This document shows, piece by piece, positions 22,255 through 32,733 of a DNA stretch of 64,000 nt (position 1 is its first letter; every line of letters begins with the position of its first letter). Made by a program: the position numbers and the translations under genes. Below the pieces are notes generated by a model. That model was not told where the DNA came from. It saw only the letters and a list, made by a program, of their open reading frames with translations, and did not search any database. Source of the stretch: Isochrysis galbana (lineage: Eukaryota; Haptophyta; Isochrysidales; Isochrysidaceae); contig CM030938.1 in the NCBI GenBank assembly GCA_018136815.1, positions 5,488,638 to 5,552,637 on the forward strand, given 5' to 3'.

Positions 22255-24666
22255 TTACGAGAGTTTTACCTGGATGTTTGGGCGGTGTGGCGGCACCCAA
22301 GTTACAACGCGGCGTCTCCTGTTCTTCGATATATGAGTAGTCGAACAGCCAACGGCGAAAGACGGCGAGATAGTACGACCGGCTCGGCACGTCACGCGCG
22401 AGCTAAACGACGAGGTACGGGGGTCTCCTGACAGAGCGCAGCGAAAGGGGAGGGAGATCCATCCTCCGTGGTCGAAAGGGGGGGTGAGCCATACCTCTCT
22501 TCCCGCGGGGGGAACTATTCGGCGGCCGCGGGGGGAAAATTCGGCGACCGCGGGGGGGAACTGGAAAAGAATTCCCGTACGTTCCCGTACCGCGATCAAA
22601 CGTAAACGACGGCGTTGAGAGATATCTGAAGGGGCGTGACAGTCGCGACTGTCAGAAGAACGCAGAGGGTGTATCGAGGAGAGAGACGAGGGTGCGATCC
22701 GATGGCGACAGGCGTGCGAGAGCTCGGAGCGACAGCGAACGAAGGTAGGCGAGGCAAGGGCAGCGTGCGCAAATGCGTGGGAGCCAAACCACGGGGAACC
22801 GCGCGACGACCCCGACGAGTACCACCACTGCCCGAGGACGAAGACCGCGTGCTGCGGCCGCATCATTGGACCTGCAGGGTTGGCAACAGACGGGCGGGCT
22901 GAGACGGGCAACTGGGAGACATGAGCAATGGGGCCACTGTGCAAGGACGGTGCGAGACGAGGCGAGCGGCGCGGGGCCTGATGATCCAAGCCGGTGGTCT
23001 CGGATCCCACGGGAGCTTCGATCGCGTGCGACGTCGGCGGGGCTGAGACGGTCTGAGATTGTGATTCTGCAGCCCGCTTTCTCATCTGAGGCTTACGAAG
23101 AGGCGGGAAGGGGTGAGCATCATCATAGGCGGTGACGAGCGATTCGCAGCGGCGAAGCAATTCGGCTAGCGGCTCCCATGTGGCCGCAGCTTTCGCGTAA
23201 CCACGCCACTTGACGAGATACTGCCTGGAATCACCTCGACCCTTGCGGTCAAGGAGTGAATCCACCAGATACTCATCTCTTTGGACGGGGTCTTCATCTG
23301 TGAGGGTATAGTAGGGACGGAGGTTAGTCACATGCACTTCCTCAGAGAGGAGGCGATTTTCTTGGTCGCGTAGTCGGTAGCGGCCAGCGCCAAGCGCCTC
23401 AGCAATGCGGTATGGTCCGCTGTAGTGGTAGAGGAGCTTGTTGCGGTGTCCTGGAATCTTGCGAACCACCCTATCACCTGGAGTAAATTGGATGGGGGGA
23501 GAGTGAGTGCGTAGCGTGTCAGCAAGTGCGTCGGCTTGAGACTCTAAAGTTGCATCATAAGCCGCGGCCCACGCCGCCTATAAACGACAATGCATTTTCC
23601 AAGCGTACGAGCGAATTTCCTGAGGTAACTCGGGAGGTGGGCCAGTGTCAGGTGGATCAGAAAGCTGGGCAGGCAGGCGAAGCTCACGGCCATAGAGCAA
23701 GGCAGCAGGCGACATGCGGGTAATGCGATTGGCTGAAGCGCGCATGCTCATTAGAAAGAACGGGAGATGATCGACCCAATGACCGCCGCCTTCATCGGTA
23801 GCACGAGCCATGTTGATCAATGTTTGCTGAGCTCGTTCGACCAGGCCCACGCTCTCGTGATGATGAGGTGTGCTCGGCCGCAAGTCGGTGCCGGTGCGCT
23901 CGAGGATGACCGAGGTGAGTTGACTAGCGAGATTGCTGCCGGAGTCCGAGCGAAGTTGCCTTGGTACTCCGTGCCGAGAGACGACGTACGACATGAAGGC
24001 GTGAAGAGCGTCGGCACTCGAGGGGTCGCCGTTGTGAGGGGCCGCCTCGATCCAACGAGTGAGCGAGTCTACGAAAACGAGGAGCTTGTCGAAGCCTTGA
24101 GAGCCCTTGATGAAGTCGTGCGTAGGAGCCATCGAGACGACGTCGCAAAAGACGATGTCGAACGGATAGGCGCCGACCTGCGGTCCCTTTGGGTCTGCTC
24201 TTGTCGGCACTCGTCGGTAGAGTAGACCTGATTGCAACAGACATCGCGAAGATTCGCGACTGAGCCAACGCAAGCGACGATGATCGAGGTCGGAGTTGCG
24301 AGGAGAGGAAGAGAGGAAGCGGATGAGGTCGTGGCCGTCGGGGTCCTCGGCCTGTGCCTCCTTGAGCGCCTCAGCGTTAGGTGTACCGACGTCGAGGTAA
24401 GAGAGGTTGATAGAATCACTGGTCGTAGAGGACAATCTGGACGACCGTTCGTCAACTTGCAGACTAGATGCCGTAGTGGTACGAGAACGAGAGGCGGCGA
24501 CGGCTGGCGGCTGACCATCCGATGCCGTGGTGGAGCGAGAGTTAGGGACGACGGCGGCTAGTAGCTGCCCACCCCCCTGCTTAGGAGCGGACGTCTCCGG
24601 CGTCTCATCGTCTGCCGCCACCAAGCGTGACACGCCGTAAGCATCCTTGTGATTAGCACCTGGTTT
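22255..24666 (-). pseudogene. RNase H tail, integrase, GPY/F module and chromodomain of the element
   Basis: The frame starts at the end of RNase H (KPGANHKDAYGVSRL), runs through an integrase core with FDIVFCDVV, LRSDSGSN and HHHESVGLVERAQQ giving the D, D and E residues, and meets an in-frame TAG at 23580-23578. The same frame continues with the GPY/F module (HYSGPYRIAEALGAGRYRL) and a chromodomain (DEYLVDSLLD, then YLVKWRGYAKAAATWEPL), ending at 22255. The zinc-binding HHCC segment normally before the core appears deleted in frame near 24190 (YRRVPTRADPKGPQVGAYPF joins flanking parts). Downstream of the chromodomain is an unassigned Arg/Ser-rich tail. This is a defective integrase unless the TAG is read through. 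Confidence 0.8.
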
Positions 24667-25964
24667 GTGCTAGACGGTGAAATTGAGCCGCGGCAGAAAT
24701 CGTATCGGACATGCGTTGCGGGTTGTAATGAATCCACCTCAAGCCAGCGTTCGAGAGATAGGTGCACGGCGGGTGCGAGATAATCAAGTCCCAACCAAGG
24801 TCTTTGGACGAGATCGGCATCCCCGTCGAAGTGCGGAACGTAATCGACCTCAGACGGGAACAGATCGCACGTCGCCACATCAGCGCCAGCGAGAAGGAAC
24901 ATCGACGAGACCACTCCACTCGTCTCGCCGATAACCAAGACGCGAGGAGGCGAGATGCCGTCGGTCTGCGCGGCCTCGACGTCACGCCTAATGTCGCCGA
25001 GCGTGGCACAAATGTCGGCGAAGTGGACGGGCAGCACCCGGGCCGGAGACTCAGGCGATTGGCTAGGGCGCAGAACAAGCTGCGCCGCCTCGGCGATATC
25101 TTTCGGCATAACATGCGCGGCACCGTGGGCGGCGGCGCCCGGAAAAGCGAGATCGAGGACGTACGAGAGGGTCTCTCCCTCCTTCAAGGGAGAACGAGTG
25201 CGCGCGAGATGAACGAGCAAATCTTCAGCGGCCGGAACCAAAGTCAGGCGCGCTGAAAACTGGCAAAGCGGAACGACAGCGGAAAAGGAAACGAAACTGC
25301 GAGTGACCGGAATGGCCGGAGACGCGGCGACCAACGTGTAAGCCGTCTGAAAAGAACGGGACGCGGCAGCCGGAAGAGAGTCGGACGAAAATAGAGCAGG
25401 CTGAGAACGGAACAATCGACGGAATGCGCGTTGTACGACGGAGGGCATAGTTGCGAATACCCCTTCGTCAGCGAGCGAGGATACATCAGACAGGCTAGTC
25501 GGTAGCGGTCGCCAAACCAATCGGGTTGGCGCAACCATCGTAGGCGGCGCGAGCCAGCGGCGAACAGCGAGGGTGTAGGCCACCGTCCATGCGGAGGGGC
25601 TAACCTCGCTGGCGCGGCCAAGGCAGCTCAAAGGCGAGTCTCGAGGGAACGAATCGGCCAGTCCATCCAAGATTTGACTGGCGACAGCAGACGGATCGGC
25701 AGCGACGGAGCTCAAGGCAAGAATTAGCGTTGGACGCTCGTAATCGAGAGCATTGAACAAATGATTCGAGGACGACGAGAGCGACGAAGGGGGTAGCGAA
25801 CGAACGGCGAGAGAGAACGGAACTCCCGGAGTCGAATCGTCCCCACCACATATGAGCAGATGGGGGTGACTCCGGATCGATTGAACGACTGAAACGAAGA
25901 CGCGAATTTCGGGAAATACGGCATCGCAACCTAGGGTAGTATCCCCAGGTTGGAACGACAACAA
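24663..25964 (-). pseudogene. ORF2 of the element with a broken methyltransferase-like domain
   Basis: The N-terminal part is a non-recognised Ser/Pro-rich region. From about 24975 down, the frame reads PPRVLVIGETSGVVSSMFLL, then CDLFPSEVDYVPHF, matching the SAM-binding start of the same domain in the element at 50421-58623. One extra A in a run at 24803-24805 shifts the frame; the other frame then continues GWDLIISHPPCTYLSNAG, with the PC motif of cytosine-5 methyltransferases. About 30 codons later the sequence jumps straight to the end of RNase H (near 24664). The catalytic domain is therefore frameshifted and truncated and should be inactive. Confidence 0.75.
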
Positions 25965-26751
25965 GAAGGCTTTGCTCAGCCGTCCGAGGGACGGCGAGCT
26001 CGTAGATCGGAGAGGCGAAACATTAGAGGTACGAAATGAAACGCGAACGGGAGTGACAGAAGTGTCGAGAAGCGAAAGGGGTGGCGGTCCAGGCCGCCGA
26101 GGAATCGAGAAGTCAACGAAGCATATGGCGGCGGCCTCGCCTATTCCCTAACGGCGGTTGCGGCCGAGGACGACGAGACGACGAAGGTAGGCGCGGTGGG
26201 CGTCGGGAATCTCCGGCTCGCCCTCGCAAAGGAAGCGAGCGTTGAGCGCTCGTAATCGGGAGCATTGAACGAATGATTCGAGGACGACGAGAGCGACGAA
26301 GGAGGTAGCGAACGAACGGCGAGAGAGAACGGAACTCCCGGAGTCGAATCGTCCCCACCACATATGAGCAGATGGGGGTGACTCCGGATCGATTGAACGA
26401 CTGAAACGAAGACGCGAATTTCGGGAACGACGGCATCGCAACCTAGGGTAGCATCCCCAGGTTGGAACGACAACAAGAAGGCTTTGCTCAGCCGTCCGAG
26501 GGACGGCGAGCTCGTAGATCGGAGAGGCGAAACATTAGAGGTGCGAAATGAAACGCGAACGGGAGTGACAGAAGTATCGAGAAGCGAAAGGGGTGGCGGT
26601 CCAGGCCGCCGAGGAATCGAGAAGTCAACGAAGCATATGGCGGCGGCCTCGCCTATTCCCTAACGGCGGTTGCGGCCGAGGACGACGAGACGACGAAGGT
26701 AGGCGCGGTGGGCGTCGGGAATCTCCGGCTCGCCCTCGCAAAGGAAGCGGA
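25728..26751. repeat. Tandem duplication of about 512 bp inside the element
   Basis: Positions 25728-26239 and 26240-26751 are near-identical (offset 512 bp, for example the taatcg(a/g)gagcattgaac words at 25741 and 26253). The unit includes the last codons of gag, its UAG stop and the start of ORF2. The duplication shifts the frame, so ORF2 is in frame with gag only in the right-hand copy. Confidence 0.85.
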
Positions 26752-29584
26752 TGAACGGTTGACAATAGTACGGCGAATGGGCGCCATCGCCTGTCCCATA
26801 TCGCCAATTGTCGGGGTGGTCGGGGCGAGCCGTATCGTGATCGGGAGGAGCGGGGCGGAAGGCACAATACGCACAGCCGGTGGCTGTGGTCCATACGCCG
26901 CCCTCAGACGTGGGGCGCTGCGTGCGAGGCACCTTCATGGACGCGTCGGTCGGACGGGCCCTAGCGAATGAAGTAGCCAAATCAGCGTGCCCACAATAGC
27001 GTGACATCGGGTCGAAGTCAACCTTGGCGTTACGCCAAGATTCCAAATCCCATTTGGCGCCCTCGGGATGGCCGAGGTTGTCCGATGGCGGCGCGCAGCG
27101 GCGGCTCTTTTGCGATGGCGGTGCGTCGAGAGGTGGGAGTCCACCCTCCAACTTGGGAGGCGGCTCCCGGGTGTGGTCGGTGCGTCCCTGGTGGGACCGA
27201 TCTCCATTGCGATGATTTCGAGCTTCGGAGCCGCGGCCGCTTCCGGAGTTAGCGGCCGAAGGTTTGTCGCTCTTGTCCGGAGCCGGCTTCGAGGATCCCA
27301 GGCGGTCCTTAACCATCCGAACGACATCGTCGATGTGGGCGATCGTGAGCGGACCATCCACCTGCTTGCTGCTCCGCGAAGCCTCAGCACGTGCCTGCTC
27401 CGCTGGAGCCAGCACCATGCGCGCGATCGAGATGCAAGAGAGCGAGTGATGCGGCGCGTCTCCTGCGGCGACCGCCTCAATACCACGCTTCCACGCCTTG
27501 AGGAACTCGAACGAGTTCTCCGCTCCCCGTGCACGGTCGCTTTCGTCGGCCTTGACGCAGGCGTCGAATCTCTCGTTGATTTCGTGCGTGAAGGCAGGGA
27601 ACTTGACGACGTTAGCGGCTGTCACCGTCGGATCGTTCATCTTGCGAACAAAGGCGTCGGTCACACGAGTGGCAAGAGTCACCAAGTCCTCGCCTTCCGA
27701 GCGCGTGGTGCACCGGTCCCATTCCGCGGACGCAGTCTCTTTGGCGAAACCTTTTGCCCCAGCAGCGAATGACTGGTCGCACTTAGCGATCAGTACGTCA
27801 GCATGCAGGCAAGGGTTAGCGCAAAGGACCGAGTCCCTCACCGCATCGAGGACATAGGCCATGATGCGAGGGTGGCCTTTCTTTGGATCGCGAGCGGCAA
27901 GGAGGAGGCCATTGAGAGCGTCCTGCCAGTCCACGCCCGAGGTGAGCGAGCCCTCGAGTGCGCGGATCAGTTGCATGCGGAATCCATCCCAGGAAGCAGC
28001 CGCCTTGTTCGGGTCGGTAGAGCGAAGGTCGGCGGGGAAGCGCAGCGACTGGAGGCTCTCAAGACTAGACTTAGCATCGCGAGTGCCGCCCTTAGTGCGG
28101 ACGAACGTACGAGCGCGTACCCATTTCGTGAGAGTGCGAGTTGTGTAAATGATGCGAGCATGCCAGGACTCACCCGAGGGGACCTCTCGTGCCGCCATCA
28201 CCTGGTATTCGAGTGGGGCACTAGCGGAATCGGAATAGGCCTTGCCGTGGCGCCCATAGTGGCGCAGCCACTGCTCAAGAATGTCCGGCTCATCCGACAG
28301 AGCTGGGTCCGCGGGAGGAGCGGCGTGGCGTTTAGCGTGACGTCGACTCTCCCGGCTACCGTGATGGCCTGGCTTAGACTTAGAGGCGTGGGGCCGGAGA
28401 GATCGGCGAGAATTAGAATGTAAACCTTCGGGGGCCATCATAGACGGCCGTCCCTCCTTAGTATGATAGCTTTTGCCTGCGGTGGTATAGTTGCCACCCT
28501 TGGCGCGGCGAGGCTTGCGGCGTGAGTCCGTAGACTCGGATGACCCATCGGACTCCGAGTCGCTGGTCGACGAGTAGTTGGACGAACGCGGGCTAGAGAC
28601 CGGAGACGAGGACGAGGAGGACGAAGAAGTAGGGGAGCTATAGCGGCGGCGGCGGCGGTCCTTCTTCTTGTCTTTATGAGCCTTTTTAGATTTCGATGAA
28701 GAGCGAGGGAGCGGCGGTGGCGGCGGCAAAACAACTTCGCCGCCATCGTCGGATGGAGGTGGGGGCGGGCTGGTTGCCTGGACTGGAGCGGGAGGGAGTC
28801 GGCCCCGCTCGATCGCGTTGGTGACCGCGGCGAGCTGCTGAGAGAATTGCGCGGCCATGGACTGCATGAGCTCGATATAGCGCAGCTCGACGGGGTTGAG
28901 CCCCGGTGAAGCCGAAGAAGTTGGCGGCGGGACCGTAGCAGACGGTGGAGAAGGAGAGAGATGAAGAAGGGAGTCGGGCAGCAGGCCCGGGGCCTCCTCA
29001 CAACGAGACGGCTGACTTGGGGCGACCGAGGCGACCGAGAGGCGTTCGAGCGAGGGATGGTAGGGCTCATAGGCGGCCTCCGAGTCCAATGGCAGGGGTG
29101 GCGGTGCCTCGAGGCATGCGCGGGACGAGTGGAGGGATCCCTCCAGAGGATTATCCTCACCCTGGAAAGACTCGGGCTTGGACCCGTCTCCGACGGACTC
29201 CGGCGGTGAAGGCGGAGATGATGGCGGAGGCACCGCAGAGAGATCAGGAGGAGAGGCGAGGGAGGGCATCACCTCCCCCTGTGAAGGTGGTGGTGGATGA
29301 CCGTCCGAAGAGGAGAAAGGGGGCAGGGCAGGCATGATGCCCGACTCTGCAGAGGTGGGGGTGACCCCCATTGAGACGTCCAGCGCGGGACGCACCGGAT
29401 AGGATTCTACACCTGACGAATTGGGATGGCCCTTAGGGCCTGAGGGCAATGAGGAAGGTGGCAAGCCGGCGGCAGGCGCGGCTGAGGAGACGGCTTCGGA
29501 GACGATGACGGGCTGAAGCCCGTCAGCAGAGGAAGGCGGGCAGGCGGGCTTGAGCGAGGGCGAGGACGGCGGCGAGAACGACAT
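26660..29584 (-). CDS. gag: Gag-like polyprotein of the 9.5-kb element
   Basis: The ORF runs from ATG 29584 to a UAG at 26662-26660 (974 residues). The first 57 codons lie inside the 5' LTR, and the frame crosses the LTR boundary without a break. The N-terminal half is Pro/Ser-rich and ends in a basic Ser/Arg stretch (about 28400-28700). The C-terminal half holds a conserved region shared with the Gag at 50652-53370 (WDLESW, then CAYCAFRP, YGTGDGAH and CQPFIRFLCEG). The C-X2-C-X28-H-X4-C spacing suggests a zinc-binding nucleic-acid module instead of the usual CCHC knuckle. Gag would form the particle and bind RNA. The frame is intact, so it may still be functional. The stop is followed by GGA, and the same frame continues as ORF2. 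Confidence 0.8.
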   Translation of the reverse strand: MSFSPPSSPSLKPACPPSSADGLQPVIVSEAVSSAAPAAGLPPSSLPSGPKGHPNSSGVESYPVRPALDVSMGVTPTSAESGIMPALPPFSSSDGHPPPPSQGEVMPSLASPPDLSAVPPPSSPPSPPESVGDGSKPESFQGEDNPLEGSLHSSRACLEAPPPLPLDSEAAYEPYHPSLERLSVASVAPSQPSRCEEAPGLLPDSLLHLSPSPPSATVPPPTSSASPGLNPVELRYIELMQSMAAQFSQQLAAVTNAIERGRLPPAPVQATSPPPPPSDDGGEVVLPPPPPLPRSSSKSKKAHKDKKKDRRRRRYSSPTSSSSSSSSPVSSPRSSNYSSTSDSESDGSSESTDSRRKPRRAKGGNYTTAGKSYHTKEGRPSMMAPEGLHSNSRRSLRPHASKSKPGHHGSRESRRHAKRHAAPPADPALSDEPDILEQWLRHYGRHGKAYSDSASAPLEYQVMAAREVPSGESWHARIIYTTRTLTKWVRARTFVRTKGGTRDAKSSLESLQSLRFPADLRSTDPNKAAASWDGFRMQLIRALEGSLTSGVDWQDALNGLLLAARDPKKGHPRIMAYVLDAVRDSVLCANPCLHADVLIAKCDQSFAAGAKGFAKETASAEWDRCTTRSEGEDLVTLATRVTDAFVRKMNDPTVTAANVVKFPAFTHEINERFDACVKADESDRARGAENSFEFLKAWKRGIEAVAAGDAPHHSLSCISIARMVLAPAEQARAEASRSSKQVDGPLTIAHIDDVVRMVKDRLGSSKPAPDKSDKPSAANSGSGRGSEARNHRNGDRSHQGRTDHTREPPPKLEGGLPPLDAPPSQKSRRCAPPSDNLGHPEGAKWDLESWRNAKVDFDPMSRYCGHADLATSFARARPTDASMKVPRTQRPTSEGGVWTTATGCAYCAFRPAPPDHDTARPDHPDNWRYGTGDGAHSPYYCQPFIRFLCEGEPEIPDAHRAYLRRLVVLGRNRR

Positions 29585-30261
29585 GGAACGAGCGGCGAGA
29601 GGCGAGGGCGAGTGAGAGGAGAGCTGTGATGGCAGGGGCTGGCGAGGCGAGGCGAGTTTGTTGGGTACGAGTGTTACGAGAGCGAGAGCGACGAGAGCGA
29701 GAACGACGACGGATGACGACTGACGACAGGACGACGGACAACGACACCCAGGAAAACACCCCGACTCTCGCCCCACGACTTTCTCACATAACTCGACTGA
29801 AATCAAACCCAAACACTCCGATCAGACAACAACGGACGACGATCAAAGGGCGATCTGTCGGCGATCTTGTCTGGAACGGGAATCGCACCATAACGGAATC
29901 GAGGGGCAATCTTGCTACGCAGGATTCCAAGAGACCTACCAAATAAGACGAAAGGAGTGCGATGTGCCTAAGGGGGAGATGCGAAGAGGTCGCAAATTAA
30001 ACCTGATTGCCCCCAGAAGCAGATAAAGAACCGCAGGGGAGATAGCAAATTAAACCTATCTGCGAGGCGCCTGGGAGGAAGAAAGGTGGGGAAACTTCCC
30101 TTCTCTTTCGAGAGGAAGAGAGAGGGCGCTCCACAACCCACGATCCCATGCATCCAAGCGAAGCTTTTGACCGAGAACGAGAACGAGAGAATTAAAACGA
30201 TAAATACCGAACGACGAAGAGAAGAGCGAAGCCTAACGAGTGTCGATTCGCGAATGCGACA
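29414..30261 (-). repeat. 5' LTR of the 9.5-kb element, containing the gag start
   Basis: This is 848 bp with TG...CA ends. The gag ATG (29584) lies about 680 bp into the LTR, so transcription probably starts in the upstream two thirds. Promoter motifs were not recognised. Confidence 0.92.
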
Positions 30262-30266
30262 AGCAG
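30262..30266. repeat. Target-site duplication (AGCAG), right
   Basis: This is an exact match to 20746-20750 on the other side of the element. Confidence 0.9.
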
Positions 30267-30541
30267 CCGCTGATGAAGCGGCCGCGTCCGCCCACGGAGG
30301 CCGAACAGGTGTGTGTGACTCCGGTCGCGCCGCACGGCCCGTGGCCACGAAGGCAAAAGAATAAACAAGTCGGAATTTCTCGACTCGTGGGTGCACGTAG
30401 TACAGCAAGCCTCGCGCCTTCTCAACGAAGCGAGAGACACCCCGCCTCCCGACCCGGCCCCCTCGGCGACACGGCCGGAGGCGCACGGAGGAAGCAACTA
30501 GGGAAATCAGGGTCTCCGAGAGTGACACCTATATAACTAAA

Positions 30542-31490
30542 ATGAATAATATATGGCTATTCACAAACACTAATTACCTAGGCGAGACAACAGACACCAC
30601 CGAGGTAGCAACACCGGGCGAGGAAAAACAATACCACGCCCCCGCCACATGGGAGAACGGGCTGAAAGGCCCGAAACATCTAGAATACCCCCTAGCGGAT
30701 GAATACACACTTGACGGGAAAACACAGCTAGACCAAGCCACCGTGTGAGACATAACACGCGAGAGCTCATAAAGAACGGCCCTTGCGCCAAGCCTCAGCC
30801 GGCGCGAGGAACGTGGACGCGGAAGCTAGGAATGACACACGACGAATGGAAACACGTGGCACAACTTTATACCCACCCCCTGCTAAAACACACGGACAAA
30901 CACCCTCACTTTAAGCACATCACCCACAGAAGGCTAGGCACACGAAACCGTTTCGCGACGGCGGCCACCACAATATGTAGACTCTGCAGGAAACACCGCA
31001 AGGATTCGACACACCTAGCCAGATGCTCCTCCACGGTCCGGATATTCCAAACCATAGAGGCCGTGGCGGGGTTCACCCCCGCGAGTGATAGATCGACAAA
31101 CCAGAAGATCAAGGACAGACTGTACGTTCGCATACCCAAACACACCGACACCCGATAGCCTTAAAGCCCTCTACCTAATAGCATGGAGTCACATAATAGG
31201 CGACTTCTACAGAGTAGAATTCGATCACTACTCATTCCACCACGTGCCGGTCATCGAAAGAACCTTGAGCAGGTTCACAGTCCTCGTCCGAGGCCTTGGG
31301 CCCCCGGACGGAACCTCGACCATGCGCACGAACAAGGCTTCCCAAGGCAGGAAGCCGAAGATCAAGTCCCCACGGGACCTCAGCACCCCCGTATACACGA
31401 CTAATAACAAAGGGAACCTAACCATGAGTGTGAACCTGAAGCTAGTAGCACAAGCGCTCGACATGGTGGAGCGGCTTGCGCACGGGTCTC
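30542..31490 (+). pseudogene. C-terminal fragment of a non-LTR retrotransposon (LINE) ORF
   Basis: Three successive frames read as one decayed protein: 30542-30748 (to QLDQATV), 30745-31158 (RHNTRELIKNGP onward) and, after another shift near 31140, SLKALYLIAWSHIIGDFYRV. The middle part has CRLCRKHRKDSTHLARC, a C-X2-C-X8-H-X3-C module typical of the region after reverse transcriptase in LINE proteins. No reverse transcriptase is present. It starts about 275 bp from the retrotransposon edge. Assignment rests on the Cys/His motif and overall character. Confidence 0.5.
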
Positions 31491-31595
31491 CCTCCGCCGT
31501 CTGCATCTCTCCTCTCCTGGACGGACCGTCTGTGGTCCTCTGTGGTGTGCCGCCGAGCCGCCGCGCTCGACCGCGAGTCCAGGCGAAGGGGGAGG

Positions 31596-31712
31596 GGAAG
31601 GGGGAGAGAGCCGGCGGCAGGAGAGAGAGCCGGCGGCAGGACAGGAGAGAGCCGGGCAGGGCAGGAGAGAGCCGGCGACAGGGCAGGAGAGAACCGGCGG
31701 CAGGAGAGAGAG
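31596..31712. repeat. GA/GGC minisatellite
   Basis: This is an imperfect array of units like gagagccggcggcagg. ORFs across it are repetitive and not credible genes. The stretch 31713-32053 has no recognised feature. Confidence 0.7.
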
Positions 31713-32053
31713 AGCCCGAGCTAAACGCGCGCGCTTTTTGCGCGCGCTTTCCACCCCGCGTCAAAAAACAAGCCGACACCCCCACCCAAAACAGTTCGGG
31801 TTATCTCTTCGAACAGTCAAGTCAAACGACCTCTCTTTACCTCGTCGAATCCCAAGCATCTATGGATTTTAAATATTCGTCATTTCTGAGACGATTGAAC
31901 ACGTTTTCCAACCTTTGCATCTTCCCCCCGCTCACAAGGGACTCGGTGACCCTTTTATGGCCCGACATGCTGCTTACCATACACGCAGTAAAATAATTTT
32001 CCAAGGTATTGATCTCCTTTCCCTCCGGCTCCCCTCCGGTCACGCCGTTTTCG

Positions 32054-32554
32054 TCACAGACTGACAACCATGTGCACCACCGCTTTCTCGCCGAGCCAAG
32101 GATGTCTCAAACGAAGGGAGGGGGGCTCGAGCCGACGGGGAACTCCACTGCGGGCTACCCGGAAGCCCACGCGATGATACAACGAGACGGGCCCCGACTC
32201 GAGCAACGTCCACAACCACAGGCGCCGCATCCCTAGCTCACGAGCGACACGCATCGCTTCCCGTAACAAAGCCCTCCCAACGCCTTGACCGCGCCAATCG
32301 GGGGTCACCCAAAAGTCGCACAGCTCGCCCGAGCGCCCACCCGACAGCGGGTTCACGCGCACCAAGCCCTTCGTCGAAGCAACGGCGAACGCTCCTTTCG
32401 CGGGGCGCGAGTAAGAAGGTGGGATATCGGCGCTCCAGTGCGAAAAGGGCACCACGTGCATCCTTCGTCGACCCAAGAGACGCCTACCTGTCCTAACCCG
32501 AATTTTATGGCGAGGGGGGACGACCCGCATCGCGTTCTTTTGGGAGCGGACCAT
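32054..32554 (-). CDS. GNAT-family N-acetyltransferase inside a dispersed repeat
   Basis: This is a single ORF of 166 residues. It contains the acetyl-CoA-binding motif A (DFWVTPDWRGQGVGRALL, with the R-G-Q-G-V-G loop), then AMRVARELGMRRLWLWT and motif B-like SLYHRVGFRVA. Start candidates are the Met at 32554 (MVRSQKNAM) or the internal MHVVPFSHW; the latter fits a compact GNAT better, because the N-terminal part also belongs to the repeat. GNAT enzymes acetylate amines of small molecules or proteins; the substrate is unknown. A truncated, frameshifted copy at about 50026-50360 shares its flanks, so the gene travels with repeat R2. A compact intronless GNAT in a repeat suggests a captured or bacterial-derived gene, which is inference. 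Confidence 0.65.
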   Translation of the reverse strand: MVRSQKNAMRVVPPRHKIRVRTGRRLLGRRRMHVVPFSHWSADIPPSYSRPAKGAFAVASTKGLVRVNPLSGGRSGELCDFWVTPDWRGQGVGRALLREAMRVARELGMRRLWLWTLLESGPVSLYHRVGFRVARSGVPRRLEPPSLRLRHPWLGEKAVVHMVVSL

Positions 32555-32555
32555 C

Positions 32556-32733
32556 GTAACGAAACGCGGGTGGAGTGTGTTTGTATTCAGTGTCGGTAGC
32601 GCACGTCATGCCCCCCGCGTGCGCGAGGATCAATCCGGAGGCGTCTTCCTCCCCGCGCGCTTTCTTCTTTTTTCGCCGCGCGGACTCGCACCGCGGACTC
32701 GCCGCGCGGACTCACCCCAGCGTTTCGTTACGG
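32556..32733. repeat. Repeat R2, copy 1, with inverted ends
   Basis: The left end (cgtaacgaaacgcggg) and right end (ccccagcgtttcgttacg) are imperfect inverted repeats about 180 bp apart. The interior has tttgtattcagtgtcggtag and gaggatcaatccggaggcgt. Downstream it continues with gttttatctagccgacg and ctggcaccgaatgaaggcaa. Copies occur at 50356-50420 plus 58624-58752 (split by an insertion) and at 59612-59812. Confidence 0.75.

Larger units (their letters stand above)
20751..30261 (-). mobile_element. Defective Ty3-type chromovirus-like LTR retrotransposon encoding a methyltransferase-like domain
   Basis: The 9.5-kb element lies on the minus strand and is bounded by 848-bp LTRs (5' LTR 29414-30261, 3' LTR 20751-21598), TG...CA termini and an AGCAG duplication. 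A polypurine tract (AGCAGGGGGG on the minus strand) abuts the 3' LTR at 21599-21608. Order on the minus strand: Gag, a readthrough ORF with a cytosine-methyltransferase-like domain, the RNase H tail and integrase, GPY/F module and chromodomain. Protease, reverse transcriptase and most of RNase H are missing, and a frameshift and an in-frame stop are present. LTR near-identity (about four differences) indicates recent insertion, so mobilisation in trans or deletion after insertion is implied. No canonical tRNA primer site is seen after the 5' LTR. Confidence 0.92.

Noticed and set aside
27068..27772. Plus-strand ORFs opposite gag (27000-29300)
   Set aside because: They are shadows of the intact minus-strand Gag frame, without motifs.
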